From Capillibacterium thermochitinicola (GTDB lineage: Bacteria > Bacillota > UBA4882 > UBA10575): a DNA stretch of 64,000 bases. A model generated the notes under the pieces. It made no database searches and was not told the DNA's origin. It saw only the letters and a list, made by a program, of their open reading frames with translations. This document shows, one piece after another, positions 19,303 through 27,404 of this stretch. Each line of letters opens with the position of its first letter. Position 1 is the first letter of the stretch. The position numbers were made by a program, and so were the translations under genes. The stretch spans positions 62,001 through 126,000 of the forward strand of contig NZ_JAAKDE010000002.1 of NCBI RefSeq assembly GCF_013664685.1, read 5' to 3'.

Positions 19303-20796
19303 GTGGTGGGCGCGAGTACCGATTTAATTCTTGTTTTGGATCAAGGGACCACCGGGAGCAAGGTGCTTTTGTTGGATAAAACTTGCCGGATTTGGGGCCG
19401 GGCTTACCAGGAAATAACGCAGCATTATCCCAAACCGGGCTGGGTCGAGCATGATCCGGAAGAGATCTGGACCGGGATGGTTGCTTTGATTGGCCAGGTT
19501 TTGTCCGGTATTGATGTTCGGCGCGTCAAAGCGTTGGCCTTGACCAACCAGCGGGAGACCATCGTGGTGTGGGATAAAACCACCGGAAAGCCTCTGGCAC
19601 CGGCGGTCGTTTGGCAATGCCGCCGGTCGGTGGATATTTGCAAAGATCTGCTTGAAAAGGGGTATAACGATCTATTCCGGCGCAAGACCGGTTTAAAAAT
19701 TGATCCCTATTTTTCCGGCACCAAAGTAAAATGGCTGCTGGATCAGGACCGTGGCTTAAGGGAAAAAGCGGCTAAAGGTCAGGTTTGTATCGGGACGATC
19801 GATTCCTGGTTGTTGTGGAACCTGACCGGTGGGAAAGTCTTTGCGACCGACTACTCCAACGCTTCCCGTACCCTTTACTACAATATTTATGAATGCCGGT
19901 GGGACCAGGAGTTATTGGCCATCCTGGGGATTCCTCCGGCGGCATTGCCCGAGGTTTATCCTTCTTCCTATCAGTACGGGACAACCGTGGCGGTCGGGCA
20001 ACTGCCAGCCGGGGTACCGATCGCCGGGGTGATCGGCGATTCCCAGGCGGCTTTGTTTGGGGAGGCTTGTTTCCGGCCGGGCATGGCCAAAGCGACTTAC
20101 GGCACGGGAACATCATTACTGATGTTCGTTGGAGAAGAGCCTGTTTCCCCGCCGGAAGGGTTGGTCGCTACGCTGGCCTGGGGCTTGGGGAACAAACCCG
20201 CCTATGCTTTAGAAGGTGTGATCAATATAACCGGCGCGACCATGCAGTGGTTACGGGATGGACTGGGGATTCTGGATGATGTGACCAAGAGTGCCGAGAT
20301 TGCCCGGAGTCTTTCCGGTAATGACGGGGTTTTTTTGGTACCGGCTTTCGTCGGGTTAGGAGCTCCGTACTGGGATATGGATGCTCGCGGGTTAATCTGC
20401 GGCTTGACCAGAAGCACCACCCGGGCGCATCTCATCCGTGCCGGCCTCGAGTCAATTGCCTATCAAGTTTTCGATGCGGTTGAACTGATGCAAAAAAGCG
20501 GCATCAAGCTTGATTTTCTGCGCGCGGATGGTGCGGCCGCGGCCAATGAATTTCTCATGCAGTTTCAAGCCGATTTGTTAAACGTTGAGGTGTCGAGACC
20601 CGCGCTCCGCGAGGTGTCGGCTTTGGGCGCGGTTTATCTGGCCGGTCTGGCTGTTGGTTTGTGGCGGGATACCGGGGAGATCGCCGCGGCCTGGCAAGAA
20701 GAGAAAAGGTTCAAGCCGCAGATGGGTGAAGGCGAACGGGCTGAATTGATCCGCCAGTGGAAAGAGGCGGTACAAAGAGCGTTAAGTAGGAATTAA
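19303..20796 (+). CDS. FGGY kinase of the glycerol kinase type
   Basis: 497 residues. Motifs resemble GlpK: LDQGTTGSKVLLLD near 12, ALTNQRETIVVWDKTTGKPL near 73, VVWQCRRS, GVIGDSQAALFGEACF near 244, YGTGTSLL, and LRADGAAAANEFLMQFQADLL near 406-426. It phosphorylates a terminal hydroxyl of a small polyol or ketose. Given the adjacent isomerase and no other glycerol genes, erythritol, erythrulose or glycerol are all possible. GTG start behind AAAGGGGGGAA. Family is sure, substrate is not. Confidence 0.85.
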   Translation: MVGASTDLILVLDQGTTGSKVLLLDKTCRIWGRAYQEITQHYPKPGWVEHDPEEIWTGMVALIGQVLSGIDVRRVKALALTNQRETIVVWDKTTGKPLAPAVVWQCRRSVDICKDLLEKGYNDLFRRKTGLKIDPYFSGTKVKWLLDQDRGLREKAAKGQVCIGTIDSWLLWNLTGGKVFATDYSNASRTLYYNIYECRWDQELLAILGIPPAALPEVYPSSYQYGTTVAVGQLPAGVPIAGVIGDSQAALFGEACFRPGMAKATYGTGTSLLMFVGEEPVSPPEGLVATLAWGLGNKPAYALEGVINITGATMQWLRDGLGILDDVTKSAEIARSLSGNDGVFLVPAFVGLGAPYWDMDARGLICGLTRSTTRAHLIRAGLESIAYQVFDAVELMQKSGIKLDFLRADGAAAANEFLMQFQADLLNVEVSRPALREVSALGAVYLAGLAVGLWRDTGEIAAAWQEEKRFKPQMGEGERAELIRQWKEAVQRALSRN

Positions 20797-20817
20797 GATT
20801 AGAAAGAATGACGAGCA

Positions 20818-21612
20818 ATGAAACGGATCTATATGGGAACTAACTTAAAAATGTACAAAAACAATCAGGAGACCGTGAGCTATTTAAAAGAGCTCAAAGA
20901 AAAAGTTGCTGCTTTCCGCTGTCCCGAACTGGAACTGTTCGTGATTCCCTCCTTCACCGCCCTGGCGGAGGCGGTCAAGGCTGCGGAAGGCGCGATCAAG
21001 ATCGGCGCCCAGAACATGTACTGGGAGGATGCGGGAGAGTACACGGGGGAAATTTCCCCCAAGATGCTGAAAGCAATTGGCGTTGATTTGATCGAGATCG
21101 GCCATTCGGAACGCCGGCACAAGTTCGGCGAGACCAATTTTGATGCGAACCGGAAAGTTTTAGCGGCGCTGCGTTACGGGTTTACCCCGCTCCTTTGCAT
21201 CGGTGAGACCGCGGTGGACAAAGAATACCGGGTCACCACCGAGTGCTTACGGGAACAGCTAAAGATCGGGCTCTACGGGGTAACCGGGGAACAAGCCCGC
21301 CACGTTTGGATTGCTTACGAACCCGTTTGGGCCATCGGGGTTGCCGGTAAACCGGCCACCCCGGAGTACGCCGACCGTTCACACCAGGTCATTAAGGAAA
21401 CCTTGGCCGAGCTTTTCCCGGATTGTGGCCAGGAAATACCGGTTTTGTACGGCGGGAGCGTCAACAGTCAGAATGCGACCGGTCTCATGGAGCAACCGGC
21501 GATCGACGGCTTGTTTATCGGGCGGGCCGCCTGGGAAGCGGATAGTTTTGCCGCCATTATTAAACAAGTGCTTGCGGTGGCTCAAAAGAAGTCGGAGCTG
21601 ACGCTTTTATGA
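20818..21612 (+). CDS. Triose-phosphate isomerase family; possibly an erythrulose-phosphate isomerase
   Basis: TIM-barrel sugar-phosphate isomerase, 264 residues. Catalytic residues are in place: Asn and Lys in GTNLKMY near 7-13, His in EIGHSERR near 94-101, and Glu in YEPVWAIG near 164-171. The phosphate loop is YGGSVNSQNA near 217. Loop 6 reads AIGVAGKPATPEYADRSH rather than the canonical AIGTGK form. As far as I recall, such a loop is shared with L-erythrulose-1-phosphate isomerases (EryH/LerI type). Placement in a sugar operon rather than with glycolytic genes supports a specialised role. True TpiA activity remains possible. Confidence 0.82.
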   Translation: MKRIYMGTNLKMYKNNQETVSYLKELKEKVAAFRCPELELFVIPSFTALAEAVKAAEGAIKIGAQNMYWEDAGEYTGEISPKMLKAIGVDLIEIGHSERRHKFGETNFDANRKVLAALRYGFTPLLCIGETAVDKEYRVTTECLREQLKIGLYGVTGEQARHVWIAYEPVWAIGVAGKPATPEYADRSHQVIKETLAELFPDCGQEIPVLYGGSVNSQNATGLMEQPAIDGLFIGRAAWEADSFAAIIKQVLAVAQKKSELTLL

Positions 21613-21660
21613 AGGCGGTAATGACACTTAAATAAAGTTCATAAAGGAGAATGATTACGC

Positions 21661-22317
21661 GTGAAGACGGAGAGTTGTTACCGGAAAGATATTGTTGAAG
21701 TTGGGAAAAGGTTATATGCCAAAGGCCTCCTGGAGGGGGGCGGCGGCAACATGAGTATACGCATTGCGGAGAATGAGGTTCTGATTACCCCCTCCGGCAT
21801 GTGTAAAGGAGTTTTAGAACCGGATCAACTGGTCAAAATCGACCTGGAGGGTAAGGTGATCGCGGCCCTTAAGGAATACGCCAAGCCCGCCCGGGACTAC
21901 CGGATGCATTTGGGGTTGTATAAACGCCGCGCCGATATCAAAGCGATTGTCCATTCTCATCCGCCGGTGGCCACCGGGTTTGCCATCGCGGAATACCCGC
22001 TGGACGAAATTGCCGCCCCCGAGGTGATGTTTACCTTTAACCATATCGCCGTGACCGAATATGCTCTGCCGACGACGGAGGAGGTCCCGGTGGCGATTAA
22101 TAAAGCCCTTGATAAGTATCCGACGGCGAACGCCATTATCCTGGCCAAACACGGCGCCATTACTGTCGGTGGTGATATTTGGGATGCCTATTATAAGATG
22201 GAAACCTTGGAGACCTATTTGAAATCCCTGGTCGTCGCCAAATTGTTGGGTGGGTTTAAACCCTTGAGCGCGGAACAGATCAAGAAGATCGAGGAATTGA
22301 TGGGTGGTAAGCATTAA
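21661..22317 (+). CDS. Class II aldolase/epimerase family (FucA/AraD-like)
   Basis: 218 residues. Zinc-dependent family that cleaves ketose 1-phosphates (fuculose or rhamnulose type) to DHAP and an aldehyde, or epimerises ribulose 5-phosphate. Visible: GGGGNMSIR near 26, ITPSGMCKG near 41, the zinc pair in VHSHPP near 97, the catalytic-loop region around APEVMFTFNHIAV, and KHGAITVGG near 160. GTG start behind AAAGGAG. The next gene is an FGGY kinase 32 bases on, so a kinase-then-aldolase pair giving DHAP is likely. Substrate not readable. Confidence 0.87.
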   Translation: MKTESCYRKDIVEVGKRLYAKGLLEGGGGNMSIRIAENEVLITPSGMCKGVLEPDQLVKIDLEGKVIAALKEYAKPARDYRMHLGLYKRRADIKAIVHSHPPVATGFAIAEYPLDEIAAPEVMFTFNHIAVTEYALPTTEEVPVAINKALDKYPTANAIILAKHGAITVGGDIWDAYYKMETLETYLKSLVVAKLLGGFKPLSAEQIKKIEELMGGKH

Positions 22318-22349
22318 GTATTAATTGGGACGCATGAAGGAGTGACCGG

Positions 22350-23861
22350 ATGTTTATCGGTTTTGACCTTGGCACCACCAATTGCAAAGCGGTCGTCTTG
22401 AGTGAAAACGGGGCGGTTTTGGGCGCAGCCGCGCAGGAGTATCCCGTTCGCTATCCCCAGCCCGGTTACGCCGAACAAGATGCGGCTTTGGTCTGGCAGT
22501 TGGCGAAAGAGGTCATCGGTGCGGCGGTAAAGCGCAGCGGGGTTAAAGAAGTCAAAGCCCTCAGCCTTTCCGTGCAGGGCGATGCCGTCATTCCCGTCGA
22601 CCAAAACATGAAACCGCTCTTCCCCGCTTTGCTGGGGATGGATTACCGTTCGCTTCCGCAGGCGAGGCGCTGCCAAGAAATATTCGGGGATAAAGAGTTA
22701 TTTGCGTTAACGGGAATGCGGCCGCACCCGATCAATTCGCTCACGAAAATATTATGGGTTAAAGAAGAACGGCCGGAGATCTTTGGAAAAACCTGGAAGT
22801 TCATGACTTATGCCGATTTTCTCTTGGGCAAGTTGGGCGCCGAACCGGTCATCGACCAGACCATGGCCTCCCGGACAATGGCATTTGATTTGTTACGTAA
22901 AGACTGGTCACGGCCGATCTTGGACCAATTGGCGATCCCGGCGGCTAAATTGTCCCGCCCTGTTCCGTCGGGGACGGCCGTTGGAAAAATGAATGCAAGG
23001 GTCCAGGAAGAATTGGGTTTAGGCGGCGACCCGATCCTGGTTGCCGGCGGTCACGACCAAACGTGCGCCGCCCTTGGCGCCGGCGTGATCAAAGAGGGGA
23101 TTGGGGTCGATTCATCCGGAACGGCGGAGGTGTTATTTACGGCCTTTTCCCAACCTTTACGCACCGAGGAAATGTTCAAAGCCTATTATCCCTGTTATAT
23201 TCATGCCAAACCGGATCTGTATTGCACTTTCGCCTTAAACCATACGGGCGGGGTGGTCTACCAGTGGTATCGCGACCAGTTTTGCGGGGAGGAAAAGCGG
23301 GAGGCCCAAAGGCAAGGGGTGAGCGCCTATGATCTCATTAATGCGCAAATGCCGCCCCAGCCGACGAAGCTTTATTTTATCCCCCATTTTAAAGGGAGCG
23401 GTTCTCCCACGTGCGACTTGGACTCGAAAGGAACGGTCTTCGGCTTAACGCTCAATACAACCAAGGGTGAGATCGCCAAGGCCATTTTGGAAGGGCTCAC
23501 TTACGAACTGCGCTTAAACCTTGAAACGATGCAGCAAGCCGGGATCAGCATCAATGAATTAATTGCGGTTGGCGGGGGCGCCAAATCACCGGTCTGGCTG
23601 AACATCAAGACAAATATTACGGGACGGCCGTTCAAGATCTTGAAAAATAAAGACGCCGCACCCTTAGGTGCAGGAATTTTAGCCGGCGTCGGTTGCGGTT
23701 ATTACCGCAGCTTCGAGGAGGCGGTGGACACGATGGTTGAGGTGGAAAGGATTTACGAACCCGATCCGGCGGTACATCGTGTTTACGAGGAACAATACGA
23801 AGTTTACCGCCGGTTATACACGGCTGTGCTCCAGTTAAACAAAGAAATCCGGCCGGGCTAA
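22350..23861 (+). CDS. FGGY-family ketose kinase
   Basis: 503 residues. N-terminal FIGFDLGTTNCKAVVLSE, VKALSLSVQGDAVIPVDQN near 69-88, the domain link GGHDQTCAALGAGVIKEG near 232-249, and IAVGGGAKSPVWLNIKTNITG near 408-428. It phosphorylates a sugar, probably the substrate of the upstream class II aldolase. It is the fourth FGGY kinase of the island and is not a close copy of the others. A terminator follows, ending this operon. Confidence 0.87.
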   Translation: MFIGFDLGTTNCKAVVLSENGAVLGAAAQEYPVRYPQPGYAEQDAALVWQLAKEVIGAAVKRSGVKEVKALSLSVQGDAVIPVDQNMKPLFPALLGMDYRSLPQARRCQEIFGDKELFALTGMRPHPINSLTKILWVKEERPEIFGKTWKFMTYADFLLGKLGAEPVIDQTMASRTMAFDLLRKDWSRPILDQLAIPAAKLSRPVPSGTAVGKMNARVQEELGLGGDPILVAGGHDQTCAALGAGVIKEGIGVDSSGTAEVLFTAFSQPLRTEEMFKAYYPCYIHAKPDLYCTFALNHTGGVVYQWYRDQFCGEEKREAQRQGVSAYDLINAQMPPQPTKLYFIPHFKGSGSPTCDLDSKGTVFGLTLNTTKGEIAKAILEGLTYELRLNLETMQQAGISINELIAVGGGAKSPVWLNIKTNITGRPFKILKNKDAAPLGAGILAGVGCGYYRSFEEAVDTMVEVERIYEPDPAVHRVYEEQYEVYRRLYTAVLQLNKEIRPG

Positions 23862-23877
23862 GCCCCGGCCGGCAGGG

Positions 23878-23910
23878 AAAGGGCCCTCTTTTCGAGGGCG
23901 CTTTTTCTAC
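23878..23910 (+). terminator. Intrinsic terminator
   Basis: GCCCTC-ttttc-GAGGGC stem with extra pairs at the base, followed by CTTTTTC. It closes the kinase operon. A second GC-rich inverted repeat (GGCCGGGC / GCCCCGGCC) overlaps the kinase stop just before it. Confidence 0.75.
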
Positions 23911-24021
23911 CCGGCCAAGCGGCTCATTCTTTTTTACAATTGTTCTTTTTCTGATAAGGCCGGGGGAAGTGGGTAGTGCTTCATTGGCTAACGGCGGAAT
24001 TGAGAAGGCGGGGGTGTACGG

Positions 24022-24891
24022 ATGCTTTTTAAACTGTCGCATCTGCAAAGGGTCGCGTGGCGGAACGGTTACGCCATTTGCCATGTTTTGGGGGGAAATC
24101 TGGAGATGGCCTACGGGGCGATCCGCGCGGCCGAAGCTTTGCAATCGCCCATTGCGCTCGGGGTGGCGCCCGAAGTCTTTGCCGGGATTCCACTGGAGAT
24201 CGCTTTTCCCATGCTCTTAAATATGGCCGAACGGGCCCGGGTTCCGGTGGCGGTCCAACTGGAACACGGCAAAAGTTACGAACAGATTGCCAAGGCGATC
24301 AAACTGGGCGTGAATTCGGTGATGTTTGACGGCTCCTCCCTTCCGTATGCTGAAAATGTGGCGCAGACCAAAAGAATTGCCGAACTGGCCCATGCCTTTG
24401 ATGTTTGTGTTGAAGCCGAGTTGGGACAGGTAGGGGGTTCGGCGCTCAGAAAACCGGCGTCCGCGCCGGCGGGTTACAAGACCGATCCGGAATTGGTGCC
24501 GGACTTTATCGCCAAAACCGGCGTGGATGCCCTGGCCATTTCCTTTGGCAATGTCCATGGGCCATATCAAGGCAAGCCCGAAATTGACCTCGACCTGGTG
24601 GCTAAGATTGCTTCCCTGACGGATGTCCCCCTGGTCATGCATGGCGGTTCCGGCCTTCCGGAGAGTATGTATGGAAAAATCGTCGCGGCGGGGATCAGCA
24701 ACATCCATTTTTATTCCGGCGTCGCAAGGTATGCCTGGAGCGAATTGGAAAAGAAGATCGGGGAGGATGATCCATATCCCCCTTATCACGAGATCGTGGC
24801 GCATACTCTGCAGTTTTTTGAGGAAAAAACAAAACACCTTATCGAGCTGTTGGGGAGTGCGGGCAAGGCCGGCGATTTCTATAGTGTTTAA
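24022..24891 (+). CDS. Class II ketose-bisphosphate aldolase family with altered active site
   Basis: 289 residues, related to FbaA/GatY/KbaY. Family segments: VAVQLEHGKSYEQIAKAI near 75-92, MFDGSSLPYAENVAQTKRIAELAH near 97-120, VEAELGQVGG near 126, FGNVHGPY near 175 and VMHGGSGLPE near 204. Two differences stand out. The canonical LDHG has Glu in place of the catalytic Asp (LEHG). The substrate-phosphate segment usually written KINxxTE here reads NIHFYSGVARYA. The enzyme may use a different substrate or reaction. It is the last gene of the sugar island and converges on DUF1848. Confidence 0.85.
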   Translation: MLFKLSHLQRVAWRNGYAICHVLGGNLEMAYGAIRAAEALQSPIALGVAPEVFAGIPLEIAFPMLLNMAERARVPVAVQLEHGKSYEQIAKAIKLGVNSVMFDGSSLPYAENVAQTKRIAELAHAFDVCVEAELGQVGGSALRKPASAPAGYKTDPELVPDFIAKTGVDALAISFGNVHGPYQGKPEIDLDLVAKIASLTDVPLVMHGGSGLPESMYGKIVAAGISNIHFYSGVARYAWSELEKKIGEDDPYPPYHEIVAHTLQFFEEKTKHLIELLGSAGKAGDFYSV

Positions 24892-24901
24892 GATTTTGAA
24901 T

Positions 24902-25930
24902 TTAAAAGTCCCGCAGAATGCTCTCCGCCTCGACATCCCTTTTTTGTTGATAGTTCTTGCGCACCAGGCTTTCCGAATAATTGGCGTAGCAGTATTTGCA
25001 AAGGTGCATACAGGTGTTGTACTGCCCGATATCCTTACTGACAATACAACCGCAGAACCTGCGCTGCCCTTTGTCTTTGAGATTGCTTGACCGCCGGCCG
25101 GTTTCTCCGCCGGAAAATAAGCTTGGCTGCGGCGCTTCATACCCAAGAAATTTCATTAAGGCTTGGTCCTGGGGGAAGAGCCGGATCAGCAATTGATCAT
25201 CGATACATTTATTATGCGTGATCCCGTAAGCCGAGAGATCAATTTCTTCACTGCAGGTCGCAATTTGGAGGCCCCAGTCCCGGTTGATTTTCTGGAGGCT
25301 GGCGGCGATTGCTTTCATTTGCGCCTGGTCGAATTCGCAATAGTCGGCAAACCCGCCCTTCGTAAGATTACGCTGCACCCGTCGGTAGATGGAAATGTCG
25401 GCAAAACTGATCACCAGTTTTTCTGTGAACGGATGCAGCGCTTCACCGACACGTTTTATTTTTCGGAGAAGTTGCCCGACGGTTAAAGTTTTGCTCAGGA
25501 TTAACGGGTCAAACCGCCAGATTACTTTCTGCTTGCCGATGGTTTTTGCCAGTTGTTGAAAGGTTTGCATCCTTTCGGAAAGCCTGGGCAGGTTCGGTTC
25601 CAGCCCTTCCGCTTCGTAGTCGTTGACGGTAAAGGTAAAGTAGTAATTGATTCCCATCCGGTCGAGGACTGGAAGGTATTTGATTAAGGGCTTTGCGTTT
25701 TTGGTCCAAAAGACAATCACCCGTGTTTTGGCAAAGGATACATATTGAGCTTGTCCGTTGAAGGGGTTAACCCACTTGACATAACCGGCCGCCAGCCTGC
25801 GCAGGAACCAGTCACTATAAAAGGCTGGAATGTCCGTGGCCCGGCTGGCGGAGATGATCACCGGCGTGATGGCCGGCTTTATCCCGTCTTTGGTTTGCAC
25901 CTGGGCGCTTTCCCATCCTTGAAAAGGCAT
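24902..25930 (-). CDS. DUF1848 family protein
   Basis: 342 residues. The N-terminus has ISASRATDIPAFYSDWFLRRL near 27-47 and YVKWVNPFNGQAQYVSF near 50, diagnostic of the family as I know it. FWTKN and WRFDPLIL follow. The C-terminus holds a Cys-rich cluster, CGCIVSKDIGQYNTCMHLCKYCYANY near 294-319, likely an iron-sulfur site. The fold recalls TIM-barrel SPL/radical-SAM relatives but lacks the usual CxxxCxxC near the N-terminus. Function is not established. Its end lies 10 bases from the convergent aldolase. AAGGGGG precedes the ATG. Confidence 0.85.
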   Translation of the reverse strand: MPFQGWESAQVQTKDGIKPAITPVIISASRATDIPAFYSDWFLRRLAAGYVKWVNPFNGQAQYVSFAKTRVIVFWTKNAKPLIKYLPVLDRMGINYYFTFTVNDYEAEGLEPNLPRLSERMQTFQQLAKTIGKQKVIWRFDPLILSKTLTVGQLLRKIKRVGEALHPFTEKLVISFADISIYRRVQRNLTKGGFADYCEFDQAQMKAIAASLQKINRDWGLQIATCSEEIDLSAYGITHNKCIDDQLLIRLFPQDQALMKFLGYEAPQPSLFSGGETGRRSSNLKDKGQRRFCGCIVSKDIGQYNTCMHLCKYCYANYSESLVRKNYQQKRDVEAESILRDF

Positions 25931-26239
25931 CAGCTTAACCCCCTTGGCAAATAAAGTTCCATCTTACATCTTAGATGATGCATTAATTGATAACGGCCCG
26001 TGGTCTTTTCCCTAAATCAAAGGCGTCACCGAACCAGTTGATGGAAAATTGCGGATTAATTCGTTGCCACGTTATACCCTTGTTCCTCTCTTTATCGGAG
26101 GAAACCAAGAGGAAAAGGGTGTAAATAGCCCCCGGCGTCTCGAATTTTTTACCTCAAACAACCGGCTAACGTTTCTTTAAAAGGGCTTTTTTAGATCAAA
26201 TTAAAAACATTGATGGACAGGTTAATCGACGCTGAAAGC
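25931..26239. other. Intergenic stretch without a supported gene
   Basis: Lies between two minus-strand genes. I see a short palindrome near 25969 (CATCTTAGATG) and a CT/AG-rich imperfect inverted repeat at about 26080-26119. The latter could form a weak hairpin or terminator for the RING gene. No convincing promoter or RNA gene is visible. Confidence 0.4.
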
Positions 26240-27094
26240 CTAAGCCCTCCCACGGCACCCAAAGACACTGCATCCGCCATTGTCGCGCCAGCATTCTTCG
26301 TGGTGGGGGGTTTCACAAACGGGACAGACGATGGTTCTTTCCGCGGGTTGGATGGCGGTCAGGCAGTAGGGACAGGTGCGCACGGAGTTATCGGTTTGGT
26401 TCCGGCCGGGAGGGGGAAGGTTTAAGATGACTTCCCTCTCCGTGGTGGGTGCTCCCGGACGGGAGGTAAAGAGGGACCGGATTCTTTGATATACTTCCTG
26501 CCGGTCGTTTTGCCGCCGGAGGCTGCGGACCTGGTTTCTCCTATCCAGTTCAGCTAATAACTCGTTGATTTCGTTTTTTAAGTCGTCAATCTCCTGAAAC
26601 AAGTGGTTGAGCTCCGGATCGGGCAGCCGGTTTTGGTAAGCGTATTCTCCCATCTGTTCATAAAGGTTTCTTAATATCCCTTTCAAATGGGATATTTTTT
26701 TATTGGTGGTATGCAAGCGGTCCCGTAATGGATGGATCCTTTCTTCCAGCTCTTTGCTGTAGTTTAGGCTATGGCGTCTTTTCGCTTCCCTAAGTTCCCG
26801 GGAGAGGTAGGCAATTTCCTGCTCCAGTTGATTTTTTTCCCTGGTTGCGGTAAACAGTTCGTCATCGAGCGGTCTAATCTCTTGCCGGAAACGGGGGATT
26901 TCCCCGCCGCCCCCTCCTTGGCGGTAGATGGTTTCCCCGATTTCGCCGTAAAGCAGCCGGCATTTTTTATTCCGCCGGCCGATGTCGATCCTTGTCTTTA
27001 CGGTATCCATCATTTCAAAAGCCTTGGAGGCGATCAGACTGGTTGCATGATATGTCGTTTGATATAGGGTCCGTAAGGAGTCTTTCCAGTTCAT
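26240..27094 (-). CDS. Coiled-coil protein with C-terminal RING-type zinc finger (E3-like candidate)
   Basis: 284 residues. The middle, about 75-215, is strongly heptad-like (LEQEIAYLSRELREAKRRH, IDDLKNEINELLAELDRR), predicted coiled coil. Residues about 241-281 carry C-x2-C-x12-C-x2-C-x3-HH-x2-CW-x6-C-x4-C (CPYC, CPVC, HHEECW, GGC, FGC), a binuclear treble-clef/RING pattern of the prokaryotic RING type. It is divergent from the ubiquitin-like/E1/JAB/E2 operon, so an E3-like or adaptor role is likely. ATG at 27094 behind GGGGAGG is preferred over GTG 27106, which abuts it. A plain zinc-ribbon adaptor is the alternative. Confidence 0.75.
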   Translation of the reverse strand: MNWKDSLRTLYQTTYHATSLIASKAFEMMDTVKTRIDIGRRNKKCRLLYGEIGETIYRQGGGGGEIPRFRQEIRPLDDELFTATREKNQLEQEIAYLSRELREAKRRHSLNYSKELEERIHPLRDRLHTTNKKISHLKGILRNLYEQMGEYAYQNRLPDPELNHLFQEIDDLKNEINELLAELDRRNQVRSLRRQNDRQEVYQRIRSLFTSRPGAPTTEREVILNLPPPGRNQTDNSVRTCPYCLTAIQPAERTIVCPVCETPHHEECWRDNGGCSVFGCRGRA

Positions 27095-27128
27095 CCGGAA
27101 TAACACCTCCCCAGCAAAGCTTGTTGAG

Positions 27129-27189
27129 GGTTGTTTAATAGACTATCCAGGTTGTTTCTAATTATCTTGGTTATCTTGGTTGCTTCTAA
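27129..27189. promoter_or_regulatory. Repeat cluster in the divergent RING/ubiquitin-like promoter region
   Basis: GGTTGTTTAATA at 27129, GGTTGTTTCTAA at 27150-27161 and GGTTGCTTCTAA at 27178-27189 are near-identical 12-mers. Tandem TTATCTTGG copies lie at 27162-27170 and 27171-27179 between the last two. The 27095-27404 space has no gene. A regulator site shared by both divergent genes, perhaps for the WYL proteins nearby, is inferred. I could not assign -35/-10 boxes with confidence. Confidence 0.45.
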
Positions 27190-27404
27190 AGGTAAAGATT
27201 CGGATTGGTCCGGAGTTTTCCTGCCGTTTCCCTTGTTTTAGCTTCCGGAAGGCCGGCGGGCGGGAAAACTACTTTTTTGTTTTCTTTTCGTTTTTCAGGT
27301 TCGTGACCGTGAGGTTTATGGCCATGGACAGCTTTTGTCCGGATCGAGTTTTACAATGAAGATGAAGACAAAGGGGCGCCCCGATTAAAAAGGAGGGACT
27401 TTTA

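Noticed and set aside
24217-25146. 309-residue minus-strand open frame over the aldolase and DUF1848 genes
   Set aside because: Runs antisense to the well-supported aldolase and overlaps DUF1848 in another frame; composition is that of a reverse-strand shadow and no family motif is visible.
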